A stretch of 64,000 nucleotides of DNA from Microcoleus sp. FACHB-68. Lineage in GTDB: Bacteria; Cyanobacteriota; Cyanobacteriia; Cyanobacteriales; Oscillatoriaceae. Position numbers and translations under genes: made by a program. Position 1 is the first letter of the stretch. Each line of letters begins with the position of its first letter. This document shows positions 1 to 8,502 of this stretch, one piece after another. The notes beneath the pieces are model-generated. The model was not told the DNA's origin. It saw only the letters and a program-made list of their open reading frames with translations, and ran no database searches. The stretch covers positions 1 through 64,000 of the forward strand of contig NZ_JACJOT010000015.1 in NCBI RefSeq assembly GCF_014695715.1, given 5' to 3'.

Positions 1-82
1 GACGGTTTTCGGTTGATGTGACCCACTCGCAGAACCGTTCCCAAACGTTGGCGCTTTCGCGGCGTTGGAGAGTTGTGGTCAT
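1..82 (-). CDS. psbA: Photosystem II D1 protein, N-terminal fragment (window edge)
   Basis: Only the first 27 codons are inside the window. Read on the minus strand from the ATG at 82-80 they give [17 protein letters not shown] and then [10 protein letters not shown], the well-known N-terminus of the D1 reaction-centre protein of photosystem II. D1 binds P680, pheophytin, QB and the Mn cluster in the thylakoid membrane. The remainder lies beyond position 1. The gene diverges from cofG. Its length and promoter class cannot be judged from this fragment, but the match to the conserved N-terminus is unambiguous. Confidence 0.93.
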   Translation of the reverse strand, partial: MTTTLQRRESANVWERFCEWVTSTENR

Positions 83-144
83 TTGTTTATGATTGCTATT
101 GATTTTTCGAGGTGCGCGGTAGTGTTTTTTCTACCTTAATATAT

Positions 145-173
145 AGATTACTGTCTTTATTGAGTTTTGTAAA
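145..173 (-). promoter_or_regulatory. Candidate psbA promoter
   Basis: On the minus strand, TTTACA (173-168) is followed after exactly 17 bases by TAATCT (150-145), a sigma70-type pair about 65 bases upstream of the psbA ATG. The TTTACA -35 element is typical of cyanobacterial psbA genes. The assignment rests on motif and position only. Confidence 0.5.
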
Positions 174-206
174 GCCCTTTCATAAAAATATTTTTGCCTT
201 TTTAGG

Positions 207-225
207 TTTTAGGCTCAGCCTAAAA
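207..225. repeat. Short perfect hairpin between psbA and cofG
   Basis: TTTTAGGC and GCCTAAAA (8 bp each) are separated by TCA. The element lies in the divergent psbA/cofG intergenic region, about 70 bases before cofG. It could be an operator or a leader hairpin. No function can be assigned from sequence. Confidence 0.4.
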
Positions 226-292
226 AGGCTAGGAGGCTATGCTAGACCGGCATAAGGATGCCTGAGCCAAGCTAAAGTAATGACTTTAAACT

Positions 293-1264
293 ATGTCACG
301 GATTGTTACATACAGCCCCGCTTACACCGTAGTGCCGACTTATGAGTGCTTTAACCGCTGCACCTACTGCAACTTTCGGGTCGATCCGCAGCAAAGTCCC
401 TGGCTGGAATTAAGCGAGGCACAACGGCTGCTGAAGTCGCTTCACGGCACCGGCATTATTGAAATTCTCATCCTCAGTGGTGAGGTGCATCCGCAAAGTT
501 CTCGCCGGCAAGCGTGGTTCCAGCGCATTTACGATTTGTGTGAACTAGCGCTATCGCTGGGTTTTTTGCCCCACACAAATGCCGGCCCTCTCAGTTTGGA
601 AGAGATGGCGAAGTTAAAGACTGTCAATGTATCGATGGGGCTAATGTTAGAGCAACTGACACCCCAACTGATGCAAACAGTTCACCGGCACGCACCCAGC
701 AAAGTTCCAGAGTGCCGGCTGCAACAGTTGGAATGGGCGGGAGAACTGCAAATTCCTTTCACCACCGGCCTTTTATTAGGAATTGGGGAAACTCTAGACG
801 ACTGCCAGGAAACGTTGCAAGCGATCGCAGGCATTCACCGGCAATGGGGACATATCCAAGAAGTGATTCTGCAACCCCACAGTCCAGGGACTCAGCAGGC
901 GTGGGAGGGTTCAGCGTTTAGTTCTCACCGGCTTACAGAAGTGGTTAAAATGGCCCGTCAGATATTGCCAACGGAGATCGTTCTGCAAATTCCCCCCAAT
1001 TTAGTGCAAGAACCGGCAGCATTACTTGCTTGTTTAGAAGCCGGTGCGCGAGATCTAGGGGGAATTGGGCCGCGTGATGAGGTTAACCCCGACTACCCCC
1101 ATCCCCACCATCAGCAACTCTCAGAAATCTTAAAACCGACAGGATGGCAGTTAGTGCCACGCTTGCCGGTTTATCCTCAATATGACAGTTGGCTGCAAGG
1201 ACGCTTACACAATGCCGTCAAACAGTGGCGCAGTGCAATTAATAACCCGTTGACGCGAAATTAG
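293..1264 (+). CDS. cofG: FO synthase subunit CofG (radical SAM)
   Basis: CofG is the radical-SAM half of 7,8-didemethyl-8-hydroxy-5-deazariboflavin (FO) synthase and acts with CofH on tyrosine and a flavin precursor. FO is the chromophore of deazaflavin photolyases and the precursor of F420. The 323-residue protein has the cluster motif C19-x3-C23-x2-C26 (CFNRCTYC), the glycine-rich region LLLGIGE in mid-protein and the C-terminal GGIGPRDEVNPDYPHP block typical of CofG. Length is normal. No cofH is in the window, so in this organism the subunits are apparently unlinked. The 3' end overlaps the convergent cpdA-like gene by 26 bases. Confidence 0.9.
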   Translation: MSRIVTYSPAYTVVPTYECFNRCTYCNFRVDPQQSPWLELSEAQRLLKSLHGTGIIEILILSGEVHPQSSRRQAWFQRIYDLCELALSLGFLPHTNAGPLSLEEMAKLKTVNVSMGLMLEQLTPQLMQTVHRHAPSKVPECRLQQLEWAGELQIPFTTGLLLGIGETLDDCQETLQAIAGIHRQWGHIQEVILQPHSPGTQQAWEGSAFSSHRLTEVVKMARQILPTEIVLQIPPNLVQEPAALLACLEAGARDLGGIGPRDEVNPDYPHPHHQQLSEILKPTGWQLVPRLPVYPQYDSWLQGRLHNAVKQWRSAINNPLTRN

Positions 1265-2036
1265 GCTGAAAAGCATAATCAACTCGCTCAACCTTGGTTT
1301 CACATCTGCCATCGGGATAGAGTTTTAACAGCCGGAATCCTGGTTCCACCTCATCGAGGGAAAACTTGTTGCTTTGCGGTTTGAACTGAATACAAGTCGA
1401 GGGGGTGGTTAAGTAGCGAACTCCCCGACGTTCCCGTTCAAAGTCTTGATGAATATGACCACACAAGACAAGTTTAACTTGGGGGTGCCGGTCAAGAACG
1501 GCAAATAGTTCTTCTGGATTTTGCAAGGTGCTGCCATCTAGCCAGTGTGAATCCACCATGAAGGGTGGGTGGTGGAGTGCCACAAGTGTGGGCCGGTTGC
1601 CGACGAGATCGAGCTGCCAGTCTAACCAATCTAAGCTTGCCGGTGACAGAAAACCGTGAACGTATCCAGGCACGCCAGAGTTAAGCAGTAAAAAGCTCCA
1701 GTTGCCCACACCAAAAGCTTTGTGGGGAAAGATGGGAGGCTCAGTTAACACCTGCTGCATCACCGGCAGGCAGTCATGGTTACCTGGTAGCCAGTAAGTC
1801 GGAATTCCTAAAGGACTGACTAAACTGTGTAGGAGTTGATAAGATTCTGGTGTTTCATCTTGGGACAGATCGCCGGTGAGCAGCAGCAAGTCGGGTTGAG
1901 GCTGCAACGCTTGCAACTGCGCCAAAACAGCTTGAAAAGACGCTAGGGTTCGCAGACCGAGCAATTCCTGCTTAGCATCGGCGAACAAGTGGATATCAGT
2001 GACTTGAGCAACGAGGAGAGGGGTTGCTTGGCTCAT
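1239..2036 (-). CDS. cpdA: CpdA-like 3',5'-cyclic AMP phosphodiesterase (metallophosphoesterase)
   Basis: Class III cyclic-nucleotide phosphodiesterase, a calcineurin-type dinuclear metalloenzyme that hydrolyses cAMP to AMP in the cytoplasm. The 265-residue protein shows the full metal-ligand set in order: D14-x-H16, GD at 55-56, GNHD at 85-88, HH in ALHHPP, and GHIHQ near residue 190. Length and motif spacing fit CpdA better than other phosphoesterases, though the substrate is inferred from the family. A perfect CRP-type palindrome sits about 145 bases upstream, which supports a role in cAMP signalling. Confidence 0.8.
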   Translation of the reverse strand: MSQATPLLVAQVTDIHLFADAKQELLGLRTLASFQAVLAQLQALQPQPDLLLLTGDLSQDETPESYQLLHSLVSPLGIPTYWLPGNHDCLPVMQQVLTEPPIFPHKAFGVGNWSFLLLNSGVPGYVHGFLSPASLDWLDWQLDLVGNRPTLVALHHPPFMVDSHWLDGSTLQNPEELFAVLDRHPQVKLVLCGHIHQDFERERRGVRYLTTPSTCIQFKPQSNKFSLDEVEPGFRLLKLYPDGRCETKVERVDYAFQPNFASTGY

Positions 2037-2181
2037 GGCTATTCAACTGGAGTGCGGGATTTATGGTTTCTGGGCTAAAAATTTTGGGCTAGGAATCAAC
2101 TTTTTTTAACGCCCGCGTTTTGATATCTCTTTAAAATAGCTTTAACAAAGTTTCAAATTGGCGATCTGTGAGTGTCTTCTC

Positions 2182-2197
2182 TGTGATTTCGATCACA
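2182..2197. promoter_or_regulatory. CRP/SyCRP1-type cAMP receptor protein binding site
   Basis: TGTGATTTCGATCACA is an uninterrupted TGTGA-N6-TCACA palindrome, identical in both half-sites to the consensus bound by CRP and by cyanobacterial SyCRP1. It lies 146 bases upstream of the cpdA-like start and about 135 bases before tRNA-Cys. Regulation of cpdA by cAMP receptor protein is inferred from position. Confidence 0.65.
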
Positions 2198-2330
2198 CGT
2201 AGCCTGAGATTTGCGTCGGCTGCTTCAGTCTCAGCCGGCACCGCAGATTTTTTTTAGGAAAATCAAGCCGGCAGGATTGAGTAAAGCGAAAAACCTGCTA
2301 TGATGATAAACGCTGCGATAATTACAGTGC

Positions 2331-2401
<71 letters not shown>

Positions 2402-2910
2402 TTAAAAAACATCTAGAAGAACTTATGTTCAACTAAACCTACGAAGTCACTACGAGCGCACCTCACTCATAGAAGGTTGTAATTGGCAAGCGAGCGCGGA
2501 GTGTTTTTGTCGTTGTTTCTATGGCAGAGTAATAGCGATTTAAGGTTTAGTCGCGACACATGAATTCTTTTAGTGCTGAGGACTGAAAACTGAGAGATTT
2601 GAAATTACTCAGTCCTCAGTCCTCAGTTTTGTCATATCTGTAATTTTTGCTCTCGAAATTAGTATAACCTCACTCCATCCAGCCCACGTAGTCTCAAACC
2701 TACAGTGCTTGATTGAGTTCTTTATTTTTAATTCTCTATTCAGAAATATTAGAACCTTCGCTGAGGGTAAACAAAATACTTTAGTCATTTTGCGCCTAGA
2801 GGATTACTACCCTACGACGGAGAAAACGATTGTAAATCGATTGAATTTTTAGCTCGCTAGATAGATATTGCTCGTCTTTACTTATTCTTAACGATGTAGT
2901 GGGGGTATTC
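2402..2910. other. Gene-free AT-rich spacer
   Basis: No credible coding region is seen. At 2573-2629 there is an imperfect inverted repeat built from CTGAGGACTGA-like units facing CTCAGTCCTCAGTCCTCAG. This is the same family of short TGAGTGCT/TGAGTCCT repeats seen near 20200, 34720 and 44640. The remainder holds nothing I can name. Confidence 0.5.
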
Positions 2911-2928
2911 CTTAACTTTCCTTAACTT
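2911..2928. promoter_or_regulatory. PHO-box-like direct repeat upstream of alkaline phosphatase
   Basis: CTTAACTT occurs twice (2911-2918 and 2921-2928) with a 10-base period. Both copies match the cyanobacterial PhoB/SphR box unit PyTTAAPyPy(T/A). Weaker relatives, CTTAACGA at 2887 and CTTATACG at 2941, lie on either side. Classical boxes have three 8-bp units spaced by about 3 bases, so this is a close but imperfect match. Its position before a phosphatase gene raises its credibility. Confidence 0.5.
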
Positions 2929-3167
2929 AAGGAAGTAATCCTTATACGTGTTGGTCGCTTATCTAACCAAATCGTTCACCTCCAACACCGCCCCTCTGAA
3001 GATTTGCAAAACTCCAATTAACTGACTATGTACCTGCGTCATCTCAAGGGATGTGTTGGCTATAGCGTTCTCTCAGGCGGAGATGACCAACGGCATTGAT
3101 GACTGCTCAACGGACAACTGACAACTGTCACCGCTCAACTTATCGGTTCAACTCATCAATAATTGTC

Positions 3168-6100
3168 ATGTCAAACAACAACACGTCAGACAACAGCGCC
3201 CCCCAAAATAACAGCGTCATTTTCATTCACCCCGATGGCACGACGCCCTCTCACTATGCCCTGGCTCGTTATGAGACGGCAGGGCCTGACGGTCGCATCA
3301 ACTGGGACAGAATGGATAGCGCTGGCTCCTATTTGTCACATATTAAAGATCAGCTCACGGCAACTTCAAACGCTGGGGCGGTGGTTCATGCCTATGGCGT
3401 GAAGCCCCAGGCAAATTCCTATGGATTGGACGAAGAAGGCAATCCTATCGTCTCCCTGTCGGCACAAGAAGGCTTGGCCGATGAGGGAATGACCATTATG
3501 GAGGAGGCGATCGCTGCTGGCAAAGCGACCGCTGTGATTAACTCTGGCTTTATTGCGGAACCTGGAACAGGCGTGTTTCTGGCTGATGTAGAAAGTCGCC
3601 AGCAGACGGAAGCCATCACGGCAGAAGTGCTGGAGTCTGGCGTTAATGTTATCCTGGGCGGCGGCGAAACCGATTATTTGCCTGAAGGTACCGTTGGCTT
3701 CTTTGGTGAAGAGGGCACTCGCACCGATGGACGCAACTTAATTGAAGAAGCCGAGGAAATGGGCTACACAGTAGTCTACACTCGTGAGCAGTTACAGAGC
3801 CTGCCCGAAGGCACCAGCAAAGTCTTGGGCATCTTTGCGGCAGAAGATACCTACAACGACACCACCGAAGAAGCCAATGCCGCCGAGCGGTTAGACAACT
3901 ACGGTCAGCCGGGCAATTTCAATCCGCCCACGGTGGGAGAAATGCTAGAGGCAGCTCTGCCGATTTTGGCTAAAGATGAAGATGGCTTCTTTGTGGTTCT
4001 CGAAGAAGAGGGCACGGATAACTTTGGCAACAATAACAATGGTCGGGGCGTGGTGGAAGCCGCCATTCGAGCAGATGAGGCGATTGGCGTTGCCCAAGAT
4101 TTCATCGACAACGAGCGGCCTAATACGTTACTGATTACCACCGCAGACAGCAATGCAGGCGGTGTACAGGCGAATGAGACCGATGTCATAGCAGGTGGTA
4201 ACGTTGGCACCACTCCTGTCAACCCTACCCTGCCCAACCGCTCTGATGCCGTTGCCGTCCCCCTTGATGGACAGAACGGACGTACAACTGAACCCTTCAT
4301 CACCGGGCCTGATGAAAATGGCTTTCGCTACGACTACGGCATTTCCTATGCAGGGCTGCCTGACTTTGGCTCTGACGTAGTCAGCAAAGCCTATGGTCTG
4401 AACGCGGATCTGTTGCCCAGCACCCACGACAACACCGAGATTTATCGGCTGATGTATCAGACGCTGTTTAATGAAGTGCTGCCGTCTCCCGTTCCGGCCC
4501 CGGAACCGACCCCTGCGACTCCTGCTACTGAGGACAAGGGCAACGTTATCTTCATTCACCCCGATGGCACGACCCCGGCTTACTTCACGCTGGCTCGCCT
4601 AGAGGAAGTGGGACCAGATGGCCGCCTCAATTGGGACATGATGTCTGATGCCGGCGTTTACATTAATAGCCTCGAAGACCAGATTACGGCCACCTCTAAC
4701 GCTGGGGCGGTGGTTCACTCGCTGGGCACCAAACCTCAAGCTGATTCCTACGGGTTAGATGAAAATGGTGAGCCTGTGATTTCTCGCTCTGGAAAGCAGG
4801 GTGTAACCATTATGGAAGAGGCGATCGCGGCAGGTAAGGCAACCGCTGTGATCAACTCTGGCTTTATTGCCGAGCCTGGGACGGGTGTGTTTCTGGCTGA
4901 TGTAGAAAACCGCAACCAGACGGAAGCCATCACGGCAGAAGTCTTGGAGTCTGGTGTTGATATCATTCTCGGCGGTGGTGAAACCGACTATTTGCCAGAA
5001 GGAACCACCGGCTTTTTTGGTGAAGAAGGTACTCGCACCGATGGACGCAACCTGATTGAGGAAGCCGAGGAGATGGGCTACACGGTGGTCTATACCCGTG
5101 AGCAACTGCAAGACTTGCCTGAAGACGCCAGCAAAGTTTTGGGTATCTTTGCGGCAGAAGACACCTACAACGACACCACTGAAGAGGCGAACGCCGCAGC
5201 GGGATTGGACAACTACGGGCAGCCGGGCAACGAAAACCCACCCACCGTTGCCGAAATGTTGGAGGCAGCTCTGCCCATTCTCAATCGCGACCCCCAGGGA
5301 TTTATGGTGGTGTTAGAAGAGGAAGGCACCGATAACTTTGGTAATAACAACAACGGTCGGGGATTGATTGAGGCTACCCAGCGGGCAGATGATGCGATCG
5401 GCGTAGCAATGGACTTCATCAACAACGAAGACCCCAATACGCTGCTGGTTACATCTGCAGATAGCAATGCGGGTGGCCCTCAGGTGTATGACGTGGATGA
5501 CGTGGATGAACCCGTCGGCACGGTTGAAACCAATCCCACTCTGCCGGATGACTCCGATGCTGTGCAAGTGCCCCTTGATGGCCGAGATGGTCGCAACACT
5601 GAACCCTTTGTTGCGGCTGCCGATGCCAACGGCAACGAGTATCCCTTCGCGATCGCCTACGCCACAGTAAACGACGTTCCCGACGGCGTGTTGACCAAAA
5701 CCTATGGTTTGAATGCGGGAGATTTGCCCAGCTCTCACGAAAACACCTACATCTATGAACTGATGTATCGGACGCTGTTTGGTCAAAACTCTTTGCCCAC
5801 ACTAATCGAAGGCACTCCCCAATCAGAAACCCTGTTGGGTGGCCCCGAGCGCGACTTAGTTCGCGGCAATGAGGGTGAGGACATAATCGCAGGCTCCGTC
5901 AATGATGACTTCCTCTACGGTGAAGAAGGCAATGACCTGATCCGAGGTGACTTAAACACGGTTCAGGCCGGCGGCAGTGCCGGTGGTGATGACCTGCTCA
6001 GCGGCGGCTTAGGCGACGATATCCTCTTTGGTCAGGGCGGCGATGACCAGCTTTATGGCGGTGAAGGCAACGACCAACTCTTTGGCGATGCCGGCGATGA

Positions 6101-6386
6101 CCTGCTCTTTGGCGGTCTCGGTCAAGATTCCCTGGTTGGTGGAGAAGGCCGAGATCGCTTCGTTCTCGCTTCCGGTGAGAATGGCGATGTCGATACACTT
6201 AGCGATTTCCGCATTGGTGAAGACTTCATCGCCATGATGGAGGGAGTTGCGTTTGATCAGCTCGTGTTCTCTCAAAGCGGCGGCAGCACGGTTATCACCG
6301 CTAATGACAGTATGTTGGCGATGATTCGCGGCATCAACAGCACTGATCTGATTGCTACAGCCGATACTACGTTTGTCATGATGTAG
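3168..6386 (+). CDS. Tandem-duplicated atypical alkaline phosphatase with C-terminal RTX repeats
   Basis: Large secreted-type phosphomonoesterase (1072 residues from the ATG at 3168). It carries two alkaline-phosphatase-like modules in a row, about residues 17-450 and 460-875, followed by RTX-type GGxGxDxLx calcium-binding nonapeptides from about 885 and a C-terminal RTX tail. The modules are very alike; the block GEEGTRTDGRNLIEEAEEMG is identical in both. Each has a TSNAGA motif where PhoA has its nucleophile Ser (S67 and S510), but the PhoA metal-ligand segments differ: D-x3-H is TDNFGNN and ADH is ADS. STHDNT/SSHENT keep a histidine near the module end. No signal peptide is seen, so type I secretion through the RTX tail is inferred. 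The frame extends upstream to a TTG at 3096, but that stretch carries a short ACAACTGACAACTG-type repeat and no clear RBS, so I start at MSNNNTS. GCCGGC is rare in the first 2.7 kb, unlike neighbouring genes. Confidence 0.85.
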   Translation: MSNNNTSDNSAPQNNSVIFIHPDGTTPSHYALARYETAGPDGRINWDRMDSAGSYLSHIKDQLTATSNAGAVVHAYGVKPQANSYGLDEEGNPIVSLSAQEGLADEGMTIMEEAIAAGKATAVINSGFIAEPGTGVFLADVESRQQTEAITAEVLESGVNVILGGGETDYLPEGTVGFFGEEGTRTDGRNLIEEAEEMGYTVVYTREQLQSLPEGTSKVLGIFAAEDTYNDTTEEANAAERLDNYGQPGNFNPPTVGEMLEAALPILAKDEDGFFVVLEEEGTDNFGNNNNGRGVVEAAIRADEAIGVAQDFIDNERPNTLLITTADSNAGGVQANETDVIAGGNVGTTPVNPTLPNRSDAVAVPLDGQNGRTTEPFITGPDENGFRYDYGISYAGLPDFGSDVVSKAYGLNADLLPSTHDNTEIYRLMYQTLFNEVLPSPVPAPEPTPATPATEDKGNVIFIHPDGTTPAYFTLARLEEVGPDGRLNWDMMSDAGVYINSLEDQITATSNAGAVVHSLGTKPQADSYGLDENGEPVISRSGKQGVTIMEEAIAAGKATAVINSGFIAEPGTGVFLADVENRNQTEAITAEVLESGVDIILGGGETDYLPEGTTGFFGEEGTRTDGRNLIEEAEEMGYTVVYTREQLQDLPEDASKVLGIFAAEDTYNDTTEEANAAAGLDNYGQPGNENPPTVAEMLEAALPILNRDPQGFMVVLEEEGTDNFGNNNNGRGLIEATQRADDAIGVAMDFINNEDPNTLLVTSADSNAGGPQVYDVDDVDEPVGTVETNPTLPDDSDAVQVPLDGRDGRNTEPFVAAADANGNEYPFAIAYATVNDVPDGVLTKTYGLNAGDLPSSHENTYIYELMYRTLFGQNSLPTLIEGTPQSETLLGGPERDLVRGNEGEDIIAGSVNDDFLYGEEGNDLIRGDLNTVQAGGSAGGDDLLSGGLGDDILFGQGGDDQLYGGEGNDQLFGDAGDDLLFGGLGQDSLVGGEGRDRFVLASGENGDVDTLSDFRIGEDFIAMMEGVAFDQLVFSQSGGSTVITANDSMLAMIRGINSTDLIATADTTFVMM

Positions 6387-6429
6387 GAACCATTAAGCAG
6401 AAGCGATTCAGTCAAAGCGCTCACAAATC

Positions 6430-6470
6430 GTAGGGTGGTGTTGGACTTCGATACATCACCCTACTTTTTT
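6430..6470 (+). terminator. Rho-independent terminator after alkaline phosphatase
   Basis: GTAGGGTGGTG pairs with CATCACCCTAC (11 bp with one G-T pair) around a 13-base loop, followed directly by TTTTTT. It begins 43 bases after the stop codon. Confidence 0.85.
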
Positions 6471-6673
6471 GTTGCTTACGGCGAGCACTCCCATTACAAA
6501 CCTTACAGCAGTTTTTATATCAATTTAAATGGGTATGACACATAATTCTTCGGTTACGTTTTCTCTAAAAATTGATGACTAAAAAACCTCAAAGCCATAT
6601 TTTCCAAAACTTTGATGCACAAAGCGATTGTGACATTTATTTCTTCGGTTTTAACGCTTATTTCTTTGCCCTA

Positions 6674-6759
6674 CAGAAATTACAGGAAAGCCCAGTGATT
6701 GTATGTCAAGGCACAGCGGTGTCAATTTTTCTCTGCCGGCTGTATTTCCCTAATGCCGG
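6674..6759. repeat. Imperfect direct repeat, copy 1 (left of PIN cassette)
   Basis: From CAGAAATTAC to CCCTAATGCCGG this stretch matches 8503-8585. The last 47 bases agree at 38 positions, and the first part agrees with small gaps. The two copies bracket the PIN/partner operon in the same orientation. A 70-codon open frame (6572-6784) runs through this copy but has no other support. Confidence 0.5.
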
Positions 6760-6902
6760 TGTACTAGCGTCCCCAAAAATTTAATTGATTTGTGACTGTC
6801 ATGCCCTCTAAGACGGAGGCGAAGGCCAGGGTAAAATCTTCTAACCAGCCATACTTGACACAGTCTTTAAGGGAGAAATTTGACATAGAAGATTAAGTGG
6901 GA

Positions 6903-7382
6903 TCACATTGAATCAAAAAGGTCTAGTTGGGTTGGCAAAAATGGCTTTTGTATGATTAATGGATGCTCTCCTATTTGACCAGAAAGTTTGATCAGGCCCT
7001 CATCAAAGGTATCTAAAACATCCACATTATAGTAGATTGCTGTTGCTACATGGGTAGAATCTTTTGGCCTCAGACTTTCATATTGCCACATCAATTCTCT
7101 AGCTAGTTCTGCAATTTTTCGATCAAGCTCACATATATAAATCCACTCATGCTTAAAAAAAGCTCGTATCTTTTCCTCATGTTCCTTTGGAAGTTTAGGT
7201 TTTCTTTTTTCTAACCTAACTACTTCGATAAAAGTCAAAGTAGAAGTAACTATTATGACTTTGCCAGCTTCAGCAGCTTTTATAACTGAACGACATTCAT
7301 CAATCTTATCAGCTTCATTCTTAAGTAAAGCTAAGAAAGTACATGAATCCCAGTAATGAAGAGGCTTAGATGATTTGCTCAA
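6903..7382 (-). CDS. PIN-domain ribonuclease-like protein (putative toxin)
   Basis: 159-residue PIN-fold protein, a Mg-dependent RNase fold typical of VapC-type toxins. The acidic quartet is visible: D12 (YWDSC), E53 (FIEVVR), D108 (KDSTHVATA) and D124/D127 (DTFDEGL). The HVATA motif after the third Asp is characteristic. It follows the 254-codon gene with a 4-base ATGA overlap, so the two are probably translationally coupled. The region contains no GCCGGC, unlike the rest of the window, suggesting transfer. The PIN call is solid; toxin activity and target are inferred. The partner is much larger than a usual VapB antitoxin. Confidence 0.8.
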   Translation of the reverse strand: MSKSSKPLHYWDSCTFLALLKNEADKIDECRSVIKAAEAGKVIIVTSTLTFIEVVRLEKRKPKLPKEHEEKIRAFFKHEWIYICELDRKIAELARELMWQYESLRPKDSTHVATAIYYNVDVLDTFDEGLIKLSGQIGEHPLIIQKPFLPTQLDLFDSM

Positions 7383-8143
7383 TCTTCGCCTCCTAAAATG
7401 CCAATAATGTCTTCTATACTGGGAAGTTCTTGCTCACTTGGGAAAACTTCCATTTCCTCAACTTGTATACTAACTTTTTGCCCATCTTCCCTTGAACGAA
7501 TTAAACCATAGACTGCAACTCTTTTACCAAGAGCGTCTTTGATCTGGTCAATTAAATTTGATGGAAAGTAACATTTGACACTTTTATTTGTGAGTAAATC
7601 GTAAATTCTGAATAGAGGCTTGCGGCTTAAGTCTATTGCTTTAAGAAGACCTTCTACAGAACCAAAACTTTTATAATTAGCGCCTATTAGTTCATCGACA
7701 TTTGCGACTAAATGTTTAGTCAAATTAACTTTATGAGAATTAACGCCCACCTGAATCATCAGGATATCTTTGCCAACTAAGCTGGCTAAAGCTTTAGCGC
7801 TTTCTAACGCCCGGTCTGAAAAAAAAGGTGGTCGTTCAGGACGTTCTTCTAAAGTCGCTATGCCAGATTCAACTGCTCTAACAACTTCAGCTACTTGGAA
7901 AACTGCTATATCATTTTTAGGTATTCCCTTAACTGTCAAGTGAACGCTACCGCTGCTTACAGAAGAGACAACCCAGCTTACAGATGGACGTTGATTTTTG
8001 GCAATGTTTTGATCCACTTCACACAGTATAGTGGCCAGTTCCTCTTGTGCCTTGCGAAACTTGTCAAATGACAGCAACGGGCCATCAATGTCTACTGTTA
8101 GGCTGTTATGTTCTCCAGGCTGAACTAGCTCCCGTGTTTCCAT
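7379..8143 (-). CDS. Unknown 254-residue partner of the PIN protein
   Basis: I do not recognise this family. The N-terminal half (METRELVQPGEHNSLTVDID, then a long helix around DKFRKAQEELATILCEVDQ) looks like an alpha/beta module. The C-terminal quarter, around GKRVAVYGLIRSREDGQKVS and IQVEEMEVFP, is beta-rich and resembles an OB-fold. The tail (ELPSIEDIIGILGGED) is acidic. No DNA-binding helix-turn-helix, ribbon-helix-helix or AbrB motif of the kind found in VapB antitoxins is apparent. It is the first gene of a two-gene operon and overlaps the PIN gene by 4 bases. An inhibitor or guide role for the nuclease is inference from this arrangement. Confidence 0.75.
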   Translation of the reverse strand: METRELVQPGEHNSLTVDIDGPLLSFDKFRKAQEELATILCEVDQNIAKNQRPSVSWVVSSVSSGSVHLTVKGIPKNDIAVFQVAEVVRAVESGIATLEERPERPPFFSDRALESAKALASLVGKDILMIQVGVNSHKVNLTKHLVANVDELIGANYKSFGSVEGLLKAIDLSRKPLFRIYDLLTNKSVKCYFPSNLIDQIKDALGKRVAVYGLIRSREDGQKVSIQVEEMEVFPSEQELPSIEDIIGILGGED

Positions 8144-8202
8144 CTTTGAGACAAAGTGACTCAGCTATTAATCTAAGCTAAAGTTGTACCTTTTGATGTG
8201 GA

Positions 8203-8481
8203 TTAGTTTACATTTCGCAACAATGAGTAGCAATCAAGATCATTTTGCAGCTTGACTTCTAAAGGCTTCTGATACTTCACCTTCTTCAAAAAAGTCATAA
8301 ACCACAGCGGACAATAGACAGCTATCGCCAGAAAACTGAATATAGGCCCGACGCGCTCAGTAACTGCCATTAGAACCTGTGGGCTATTGCAAACGATGGG
8401 TTGAGATGTCCCTGGATAATCAGGAATATAGAAACGATTGGCAATTAGAGAGAAAACTTTGAGAGATGGCCCTAGTACGTC
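8203..8481 (-). pseudogene. Small membrane-protein ORF or gene remnant
   Basis: A 92-codon open frame after a TAG at 8484-8482 reads DVLGPSLKVFSLIANRFYIP and on through MAVTERVGPIFSFLAIAVYC PLWFMTFLKK, ending at TAA 8205-8203. One hydrophobic segment (SFLAIAVYCPLWFMTFL) is followed by basic residues. The only ATG in frame, at 8370, would give 55 residues, yet protein-like sequence continues upstream of it. That suggests either a non-ATG start or a decayed 5' end. The family is unknown to me. Confidence 0.35.
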
Positions 8482-8502
8482 CTAACATAGCGAACCGGCA
8501 AC

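Noticed and set aside
4128-4559. Long minus-strand frames inside the phosphatase gene (also 3905-4303, 5313-5786)
   Set aside because: They are antisense shadows of a well-supported gene and recur in both module copies only because the modules are alike.
6572-6784. 70-codon plus-strand frame MMTKKPQSHIFQNF...
   Set aside because: It runs through the direct repeat copy at 6674-6759 with no RBS, so it probably is open by chance.
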